Shown here: piece by piece, positions 56,532-64,000 of the stretch | Layout of the letters: every line of letters starts with the position of its first letter | Position numbering within the stretch: position 1 is the stretch's first letter | NCBI GenBank assembly: GCA_030267565.1 | Contig: BRXU01000039.1 | Span: 310,001 to 374,000 of the forward strand | Direction of reading: 5' to 3' | From: Pleodorina starrii | Taxonomy: Eukaryota > Chlorophyta > Chlorophyceae > Chlamydomonadales > Volvocaceae | DNA length: 64,000 bases | The notes under the pieces: generated by a model | What the model saw: the letters and a program-made list of their open reading frames with translations, nothing else | Databases searched by the model: none | What the model was told of the DNA's origin: nothing | Translations under genes and position numbers: made by a program

Positions 56532-58550
56532 CGCTGCGACGCGCCACCATCATCGGGAGCGACGCGTCCCTCGCCGCACACACCCCCAACGCCCCAACAC
56601 GACCAACGAATCCCCCGCCCGCCCGCCCGCATGTGTAAGCACGACCACCTTGACCACCCTGGCCCCACAACCCACCCGCATAAGAAGTAACTCCATCAGC
56701 CCAACCTCTCTTGTAACAACCACATCCCAACCCGTGGCACCTTGCACAGACATACATACATGCCAGGGACGAAGGCCCCCCCCGCGCCCCGCCCAGCCCC
56801 GCCCAGCCCAGGATCGAAGGGCCTCCTGCGTCCAGCCCAGCCCAGCCAGAGCAAAGGCGGGTCGGCCACCGGCGGGAAAACCACACGACACCGACACTGG
56901 CACCGACAGAGCCAAAGACCTGAACCCTGAATTCTAGTCAGAATCCTGTATCCGGGGGGGTTCTCTCCCCGCCCTCTTCCCGCCCCCTTTTCACCCATGA
57001 ATGCGGCCCCATACATGCGGCAGTGTTTCAAGGACCCATTAGTCGGTTCATGAACTATGGTACCCGGTCAGGTTAGGCGACCGGAGGCCGGAGGCTGTCC
57101 GCACCACCACCCCAGGTGAGGACGGACGTGGAAGTGGACGTTGGTGGGGAACCCGCCGTCAGGACAACCGTCACGGCAACCGTCAGGACAACCGTCAAGA
57201 CAACCGTCAGAACACCCTACTTACGTCGAACTGTGAAATCGACGCACAGCCTACTCCACAACAGTTTGCTCGAGAGGATTGTGGCAGGGAGCCCTAAAAC
57301 TGCTTTGGTTAGAGGTCCTCACCCGCTCACCCTTTCCGGAAGGGAAGGGGGGCTGGGGGCGGCTTGGGTTTTGTTGAGGGCCTTACGCACGGCACCGTAC
57401 TGTCGTATGACCCAACGAGCACGGCGCCCCGCCACCGGGGACACGGACGAGGACGAGGATGAAAGGCGCCGCGCGCCTTGTCGTTATCGGGGCGCATGCC
57501 CCCACGCACCCCAACCCTAAAACCCTCCGGCCTCCGCAAAGTTTCCATCAGAAGAACACAGCATCCCTCATCCCATCCATCCATCCATCCATACCACTCA
57601 TTCATCGTCCCGCGGCCTCCATCTGTCCCAGGCCCATGAATCATGAATCCACCTCCACGCCGGCCGACAGGACAGGACAGGACAGGCGCAGGACAGGCGC
57701 AGGACAGGCGCCTGCCGCCGCCGCCGCGGCGCGCATCGGCACCGGCACGCAAGCGGCGGCAAGACCGCGCCTGAGGGACAGGCACGTGTCTTAATATAAA
57801 TACAAAGCAGCCTGCCCTGAATCGCACGCCATACGAATCCCATCATCCAACAACACCCCGCTGCTGCTGCTGCTGCTGCAGAGCAGTCCCCCCCGGCATC
57901 TAAACTGACGCTATGGATAATTACCAAACGCTTGGGCAATCTCAATGCTAAGCTGTGCTATGCTATGCTCCATACCACCATACGCGCTATGCGCCGTGTT
58001 CAGATGATCAGATCCCACCGCCGGCTCTTGTGCTTTACGCCGAGCTGTCCAGTTAGGATCTACGACCAGATGCCGTATGAGGTATGGCATCGTACATGTA
58101 CGGCAACGGTACAGTACGATTTATACGTCGAAAGTGTTTTCATGGCACCACGCGACAGTGCTGGTTCCCAGCACGCGCTGCGCGCGCCGCCGCGTTGTGC
58201 GCTGTGGTGCGCCCCCCCCCCGTTTCGCAGCTTCTGCCTCTCACCCTGGTGTGTTGGTGCTGGCGCTGCTGCTGCTGCTGTCGCTGCATTCCCGTCCCCC
58301 CCTTGAGCCTCCCCGCTGCTCTAGCCTCTTCAAAGACCCATCGCCTTCTCCCATCCCTTTCGATCCCGAATCTTTCCAGTGTTCGAGCTATCGCAGCGGC
58401 TGTTGTTGCTGTTGTTCCTTTTGCTGCCATGTCAACTAGGACTCCTCGCGCCCGTGACCGCCGCCGCTGCCGCTGCCGCTGCTGCTGCTGAGAGTGCTCC
58501 CGCACTCAGTCCCTGCACCGCCATCCCCACTTCCCACGGACCCATTGCCG

Positions 58551-60766
58551 CCGCCGTCGCTGCCCATGCCGCCACCGCTGCCACCGCCGTCCCCCCCCTG
58601 CTGCCATTGCAACGCCTGCCGCCGCCACCAGTGCCGCCGCCGTCGCCCCCCTGCTGCCATTGCAACGCCTGCCGCCGCCACCAGTGCCGCCGCCGTCGCC
58701 CCCCTGCTGCCATTGCAACGCCTGCCGCCGCCACCAGTGCCGCCGCCGTCCCCCCCCTGCTGCCATTGCAACGCCTGCCGCCGCCACCAGTGCCGCCGCC
58801 GTCCCCCCCCTGCTGCCATTGCAACGCCTGCCGCCGCCACCGCTGCCACCGCCGTCCCCCCCCTGCTGCCATTGCAACGCCTGCCGCCGCCACCAGTGCC
58901 GCCGCCGTCGCCCCCCTGCTGCCATTGCAACGCCTGCCGCCGCCACCAGTGCCGCCGCCGTCCCCCCCCTGCTGCCATTGCAACGCCTGCCGCCGCCACC
59001 AGTGCCGCCGCCGTCCCCCCCCTGCTGCCATTGCAACGCCTGCCGCCGCCACCGCTGCCACCGCCGTCCCCCCCCTGCTGCCATTGCAACGCCTGCCGCC
59101 GCCACCAGTGCCGCCGCCGTCCCCCCCCTGCTGCCATTGCAACGCCTGCCGCCGCCACCAGTGCCGCCGCCGTCCCCCCCCTGCTGCCATTGCAACGCCT
59201 GCCGCCGCCACCGCTGCCACCGCCGTCCCCCCCCTGCTGCCATTGCAACGCCTGCCGCCGCCACCAGTGCCGCCGCCGTCCACCCCCTGCTGCCATTGCA
59301 ACGCCTGCCGCCGCCACCAGTGCCGCCGCCGTCGCCCCCCTGCTGCCATTGCAACGCCTCCCGCCGCCACCAGTGCCGCCGCCGTCGCCCCCCTGCTGCC
59401 ATTGCAACGCCTGCCGCCGCCACCAGTGCCGCCGCCGTCGCCCCCCTGCTGCCATTGCAACGCCTGCCGCCGCCACCAGTGCCGCCGCCGTCCCCCCCCT
59501 GCTGCCATTGCAACGCCTGCCGCCGCCACCAGTGCCGCCGCCGTCCCCCCCCTGCTGCCATTGCAACGCCTGCCGCCGCCACCAGTGCCGCCGCCGTCGC
59601 CCCCCTGCTGCCATTGCAACGCCTGCCGCCGCCACCAGTGCCGCCGCCGTCGCCCCCCTGCTGCCATTGCAACGCCTGCCGCCGCCACCAGTGCCGCCGC
59701 CGTCGCCCCCCTGCTGCCATTGCAACGCCTGCCGCCGCCACCAGTGCCGCCGCCGTCCCCCCCCTGCTGCCATTGCAACGCCTGCCGCCGCCACCAGTGC
59801 CGCCGCCGTCCCCCCCCTGCTGCCATTGCAACGCCTGCCGCCGCCACCGCTGCCACCGCCGTCCCCCCCCTGCTGCCATTGCAACGCCTGCCGCCGCCAC
59901 CAGTGCCGCCGCCGTCGCCCCCCTGCTGCCATTGCAACGCCTGCCGCCGCCACCAGTGCCGCCGCCGTCCCCCCCCTGCTGCCATTGCAACGCCTGCCGC
60001 CGCCACCAGTGCCGCCGCCGTCCCCCCCCTGCTGCCATTGCAACGCCTGCCGCCGCCACCGCTGCCACCGCCGTCCCCCCCCTGCTGCCATTGCAACGCC
60101 TGCCGCCGCCACCAGTGCCGCCGCCGTCCCCCCCCTGCTGCCATTGCAACGCCTGCCGCCGCCACCAGTGCCGCCGCCGTCCCCCCCCTGCTGCCATTGC
60201 AACGCCTGCCGCCGCCACCGCTGCCACCGCCGTCCCCCCCCTGCTGCCATTGCAACGCCTGCCGCCGCCACCAGTGCCGCCGCCGTCCACCCCCTGCTGC
60301 CATTGCAACGCCTGCCGCCGCCACCAGTGCCGCCGCCGTCGCCCCCCTGCTGCCATTGCAACGCCTCCCGCCGCCACCAGTGCCGCCGCCGTCGCCCCCC
60401 TGCTGCCATTGCAACGCCTGCCGCCGCCACCAGTGCCGCCGCCGTCGCCCCCCTGCTGCCATTGCAACGCCTGCCGCCGCCACCAGTGCCGCCGCCGTCC
60501 CCCCCCTGCTGCCATTGCAACGCCTGCCGCCGCCACCAGTGCCGCCGCCGTCCCCCCCCTGCTGCCATTGCAACGCCTGCCGCCGCCACCAGTGCCGCCG
60601 CCGTCGCCCCCCTGCTGCCATTGCAACGCCTGCCGCCGCCACCAGTGCCGCCGCCGTCGCCCCCCTGCTGCCATTGCAACGCCTGCCGCCGCCACCAGTG
60701 CCGCCGCCGTCGCCCCCCTGCTGCCATTGCAACGCCTGCCGCCGCCACCAGTGCCGCCGCCGTCGC
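58551..60766. repeat. 53-bp minisatellite with 19-unit higher-order repeat
   Basis: About 42 copies of a 53-bp unit containing ccattgcaacgcctgcc and ccgccgccaccagtgcc. Unit variants differ at a few sites (cagtgccgccgccg or cgctgccaccgccg; gtcgcccccc, gtcccccccc or gtccaccccc; cctgccg or cctcccg). The rare gtccaccccc unit followed by a cctcccg unit occurs at 59281 and 60288, exactly 1007 bp = 19 units apart, showing block duplication. Because 53 is not a multiple of 3 and the unit has no stop in any frame, long frames run through it on both strands; I read these as by-products, not proteins. Confidence 0.93.
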
Positions 60767-60876
60767 CGCGGTTCGCGCCAGCGGCGGCTACGCGACGCTC
60801 AACATCAGTTTTGCCGCCTCGGCTGCTGCTGCTCCTGCTGCCGGCATTCCAGGCGCCTCTGCTGCCCTCAGCCGCC

Positions 60877-63800
60877 TCAATCTCGCCCAGACCCAGACCC
60901 TCCGAAAAAAGAGAGTCGAACGACAGTGTGCGCACCATCCGCAGGCTCCGCCGCGCCGCACGTGGCGTGCTTGTCGTACATGCCGTACACATCAGGGCCA
61001 CCGCCTTCCGCGCCCACGCGCATGTCGTTGCAACGCTGGCCGACAGGTCCGCCGGGCGCTTCCGCCGATGCCGCCGCCGCCGCCGCTGCCGCCGGCGCGA
61101 CGGCGGCGACGGTCGCCGCCGCCGCCGCCGCAAGTGTCATTCCGGCTGCGGCTGGGCTGCGGTCGGCCCCAGGAAGCCCTGGAAACGCCTCCTGGAACGC
61201 TTGATGTGCCGTCGGGGGCACAGGGCAGCCTGCCACGGACGGCTGAACCGACCCATGGGTCGGTGGGTCTCCCGCGGGCACCGCGCCCTCTATCCAACAT
61301 CCCTCGCGCGGCGGCCCCAGGCTGGCTTCCAGGTCGAAGAAAGGCGACCACTTGCGCTCCACCAGCGACCGCACAACCGCCATGTCGGCGCCCGACAGCT
61401 CCGGAACCGCAGTCGCCGCCGCAGCTATATCTGCGGCCATCGTCGCCGCCGCCGCCGTCGGTTCTGCGACTGCCGTCGCGGCCCCCGCCCCCACTTCTTC
61501 CGCTGCCACCGTCGCTGCAGCCGCCAGTTCTTCCGCTGCAACCGTCGCCGCAGCCGCCGGTTCCGCGGCCGCCGTCGCGGCCGCAGGCGCAGTGCAGCGC
61601 TCCCCAAGGACAGACGGCGCGAAGGGCACCGCCGGCGGCTGCGGTTCCGGCTGCGGCTGCGGCGGCTTGCCTCCACACCCCGTGCCGCCGCCGGCAGCAG
61701 CCGCTGAAGCCATCGACCCTGGCGGCGGCGGCTGCTGCAGCTCCTGTCGGCAATGCGGGGCTTGCAGCGGGCTGTCGGCGACCCGCAGAGGCGGGGGCGG
61801 CTGAGACAAGCAGCTGGGCCCGAGCGGCAGCGGCGGCGGCGCCGCCGCCGCCACCGAAGGCGGCAACCCGAAGGCCGTCCCAGGCGGGACCGAGCCGAGA
61901 TCCGCTCCAGGGAAGCACGCGAATGCGGGGGGCACCGGGATGACGGGGTGGTGCAGATTCAGGCTGCCTTCCAGGTCGAAGAAAGGCGACCACTTGCGCT
62001 CCACCAGCGACCGCACAACCGCCATGTCGGCGCCCGACAGCTCCGGAACCAAGGCGGCGGCGCCCGACAGCTCCGGAACCACGGCGGCGGCGCCCGACAG
62101 CTCCGAAACCACGGCGGCGGCGCCCGACAGCTCCGGAACCACGGCGGCGGCGACGTCCGGCGCGGACTGCTGCAGCTGGTGCTGTGGCGGCGAGGGCGGC
62201 GGCGGCGGTAGCCAGGCGTTCACGCTGAGCGGTTGACTTCCCTGAGGTGCGGCATCGGGGGAGGGCTGCGGCCGCGGCGGCGGCGGCGGCGGCGGCGGTA
62301 GCGCCTGCGCCGCGCCCGGCATCCCAGACGCGTTGGCTCCAGGCAAGGCCGCCGTGGCTCCAGGCAGGGCTGGGCCCACATCCCCTCCAGGGAAGCTCCC
62401 CGGCACAGGCGGCGCGCTCAGGCTCAAGCTAGCCTCCAGATCGAAGAAAGGCGACCACTTGCGCTCCACCAACGAACGCATAAACGCAGAGGCGCCGGTC
62501 AGCACCGGGACAGCTGGCGGCGGCGCCGCCGCCGCCGCCGGCGCGGCCGCGATCGCGCCATGCGGCGGCGGCATGCGGCCTACCAGCTGCTGCTGTCCCC
62601 CATACTGCGACGGCGGCAGCGACAGCCCCGCCAAGAGGCTGCCAGTCGACGACGGCGGCGCCGAGGACGACGGCCCGCCACCATCGACGCCGCCGCCCGC
62701 CTCTTTCAGCTGCATATACAACGGGTGCACCGGCCGCCCCAAGTCCAGGCCCTGCAGAGGCACGCGCATGCCCATGGCGGCGCCCGCCGCGCGGCTGCCG
62801 CCGCTGGCGGCGCTGTCGTACTGCGACGCCGCCGTGACGCTCAGGCTTTGGCTGGCGTTGCTACTTGCCGTACTGGCGTGGCTGGCGCTGCACAGGATCG
62901 AGGACGGCGGCGGCAGCGACTCGGCGTGGCTCCTGGTTGATTTGAACGGCTCGACGCCGCCGCCACCGTCGCCGCTGGCGCTGACGCCGGCGGTAGGTTG
63001 CAGGTCGAGCCCGACGGCGGCGGCGGCGGCGGCCCAGCAAGGCCCGCTGCTGCCACCGGGGACGGACCGCGGGCCGGACTTGCCGGAGGACTGAGGCGAG
63101 TACGACGATTCGGACAGTTGGTGCATCGCCGCCGCCGGGGCGGCGGCGGCGCCGCCGCTGCCGCAGCTGCGGCTGCCGCCGTAGCTGCGGCTGCCGCCGG
63201 CGGAAGTGACGTCAACGCCGGCGGAGACGGCGGCGGCTACTGCCAGCTCCTCTTCCAAATGCACGCTGGAGGACTCGGGTATGAGACGCAGGCCGGCAAG
63301 GGTGCGCCGGCAGCCCGACGCCAGCCATGGCGGTGGCGGCGGCGGCGGCGCCGCCGCCGGCAGCGGCAGCGCCGCCGCCGCTGCCGCTGGCGGCCGCGGG
63401 AAGCTGAAGGGCGACCACTTCTCCCGGACTAGCTGCGCGAGAACTTCCCGCTGCTCCGTGAGGAGGTGCTGGGCGAAGGCCGCCACCTCCGCCTCCGGCG
63501 CCGTGGCGGCGGCCGGCAGCGCCGCCGCCGCCGCGCCGCCGCTGACATCGGTCCCGCTGCCGCGGCCGCAGTCGTTGCCGCTGGCTAGGGTGACCTCATC
63601 ACTGGACTTCCGGCTCGTCATCGCACTGCTCGAGGTGCAAACTGACCTGACGGCGCCGTCGCCGGCGGCGCCGGCGACGGCCGCGTCGCCGTTTGCCATG
63701 CCATGCGCGGTGGCGGCGGCGCCACTGGCATCAGATCCCTGTTGGCCGGCGCTCGGCGGTCTGCTAACCGCTTGCGCTGCTGTTGCTGCTGCAGTTGCTG

Positions 63801-64000
63801 TCGAACCGCCGTCCGGGGGCGGTGGCGAGGAGGACGTCGGGCTGGCGGTGCTCGGCCGCGCCGGACTGCCCGGCTGCCCCCCGGCCTGCTCGGCTGCGGA
63901 TGGAGCCTGGGTCGCGGTCGTCGGCGCCTGCGCCGGCGGCGGCGGCGCGTTTAGGAGCGAACCGTCCGAATCCTCCTCGCGCGCCTCCTGCTGCGGCGGT
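60877..64000 (-). CDS. Long low-complexity protein with four KWSPF repeats (5' part beyond the window)
   Basis: Frame open from the window edge (reading PPQQEAREEDSDGSLLN) to TGA at 60877, about 1040 residues. The first Met in the window is at 63699, but the frame continues upstream, so the true start is probably outside. Composition is Ala/Pro/Gly/Ser-rich with poly-Ala and poly-Pro runs. A short motif recurs four times: LAQLVREKWSPFSFP (near 63410), FMRSLVERKWSPFFDLEASL (near 62455), VVRSLVERKWSPFFDLEGSL (near 61985) and VVRSLVERKWSPFFDLEASL (near 61350). Before the third lies a VPELSGA decapeptide array. I do not recognise the family; no enzyme or DNA-binding domain is visible. The repeat could be a docking motif. 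A frame shifted by one (VRTLSFDSLFSEGLGLGEIE, near 60900) looks coding-like, so an alternative splice end near 60.9 kb is possible. Confidence 0.55.
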   Translation of the reverse strand, partial: PPQQEAREEDSDGSLLNAPPPPAQAPTTATQAPSAAEQAGGQPGSPARPSTASPTSSSPPPPDGGSTATAAATAAQAVSRPPSAGQQGSDASGAAATAHGMANGDAAVAGAAGDGAVRSVCTSSSAMTSRKSSDEVTLASGNDCGRGSGTDVSGGAAAAALPAAATAPEAEVAAFAQHLLTEQREVLAQLVREKWSPFSFPRPPAAAAAALPLPAAAPPPPPPPWLASGCRRTLAGLRLIPESSSVHLEEELAVAAAVSAGVDVTSAGGSRSYGGSRSCGSGGAAAAPAAAMHQLSESSYSPQSSGKSGPRSVPGGSSGPCWAAAAAAVGLDLQPTAGVSASGDGGGGVEPFKSTRSHAESLPPPSSILCSASHASTASSNASQSLSVTAASQYDSAASGGSRAAGAAMGMRVPLQGLDLGRPVHPLYMQLKEAGGGVDGGGPSSSAPPSSTGSLLAGLSLPPSQYGGQQQLVGRMPPPHGAIAAAPAAAAAPPPAVPVLTGASAFMRSLVERKWSPFFDLEASLSLSAPPVPGSFPGGDVGPALPGATAALPGANASGMPGAAQALPPPPPPPPRPQPSPDAAPQGSQPLSVNAWLPPPPPSPPQHQLQQSAPDVAAAVVPELSGAAAVVSELSGAAAVVPELSGAAALVPELSGADMAVVRSLVERKWSPFFDLEGSLNLHHPVIPVPPAFACFPGADLGSVPPGTAFGLPPSVAAAAPPPLPLGPSCLSQPPPPLRVADSPLQAPHCRQELQQPPPPGSMASAAAAGGGTGCGGKPPQPQPEPQPPAVPFAPSVLGERCTAPAAATAAAEPAAAATVAAEELAAAATVAAEEVGAGAATAVAEPTAAAATMAADIAAAATAVPELSGADMAVVRSLVERKWSPFFDLEASLGPPREGCWIEGAVPAGDPPTHGSVQPSVAGCPVPPTAHQAFQEAFPGLPGADRSPAAAGMTLAAAAAATVAAVAPAAAAAAAASAEAPGGPVGQRCNDMRVGAEGGGPDVYGMYDKHATCGAAEPADGAHTVVRLSFFGGSGSGRD

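Larger units (their letters stand above)
52801..58550. other. Region without a recognised gene
   Basis: Holds an 18-bp inverted repeat at 54537, CCACACA-rich sequence at 54895-54970, a GTCGA repeat at 56489, CCATC and GGACA runs near 57575 and 57670, and C/T-rich sequence. Open frames (for example plus 56128-56937 and minus 54145-54696) have no family resemblance. Confidence 0.35.

Noticed and set aside
58551..60766. CRISPR-like array
   Set aside because: Units are contiguous with no unique spacers, and the DNA is eukaryotic.
58379..61943. Very long open frames (up to ~1150 codons) on both strands
   Set aside because: They run through the 53-bp array, which has no stop in any frame; all six frames are open and give the same low-complexity text, so they are repeat by-products.

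Overview
The window looks like nuclear DNA of a green alga, most likely Chlamydomonadales (volvocine or Chlamydomonas-like). It is GC-rich, its genes are cut into short exons by GT..AG introns full of C/T tracts and micro- and minisatellites, and its proteins are Ala/Pro/Gly-rich. The recognisable gene content is a plastid Alb3 insertase, a DUF3754 protein and an SBP-box transcription factor. The lineage is an inference; species cannot be decided from the sequence.

Layout. (1) 1288-5157 (+) is a complete four-exon ALB3-type thylakoid insertase, followed by a 24-bp minisatellite. (2) 6915-17480 (+) is a 15-exon DUF3754 membrane protein with a C-terminal WW-like motif. Every exon junction keeps phase (855 codons plus stop). 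Intron 9 carries a tRNA-like element with a 96-bp tandem duplication, and intron 10 a long minisatellite. (3) 17.5-29.7 kb has no gene I can support. It holds a tRNA-like relic, a 26-bp palindrome, two (and a decayed third) copies of a ~1.6 kb unit dominated by GTAGC/GTCGC words, and a 10-bp minisatellite. (4) 45482 down to at least 33538 (-) is an SBP-box transcription factor of the large SPL1/CRR1-like class, reconstructed here from ten phase-compatible exons. Its SBP domain is split over five exons and its last exons are unresolved. (5) Non-LTR retrotransposon pieces are scattered at 29.8-30.8, 34.9-35.2, 40.9-43.4 and 47.4-49.8 kb. Two sit in introns of the SBP gene. (6) 49.8-58.5 kb has no recognised gene, only degenerate repeats and an inverted repeat. 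(7) 58.55-60.77 kb is a 53-bp minisatellite with a 19-unit (1007-bp) higher-order repeat. (8) 60877-64000 (-) is the 3' part of a long low-complexity protein with a four-times repeated KWSPF motif; it runs off the window edge.

The most interesting pattern is the retroelement system. Two element types (a LINE, here 'L', and a short element, here 'S') end in the same kind of 3' structure: a small hairpin, then AGTGCTTNGGCGGTCT, then a (CA)n tail. Most copies begin directly inside a (CA)n or ACAY-rich tract, with the element sense strand on the CA strand. This makes head-to-tail trains in which each element sits on the tail of the previous one: (CA)n-S2-(CA)n-L-(CA)n-S3-(CA)n, and S1-(CA)n-L-(CA)n. 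It suggests microsatellite-targeted insertion, with a possible SINE-like parasite sharing the LINE tail.
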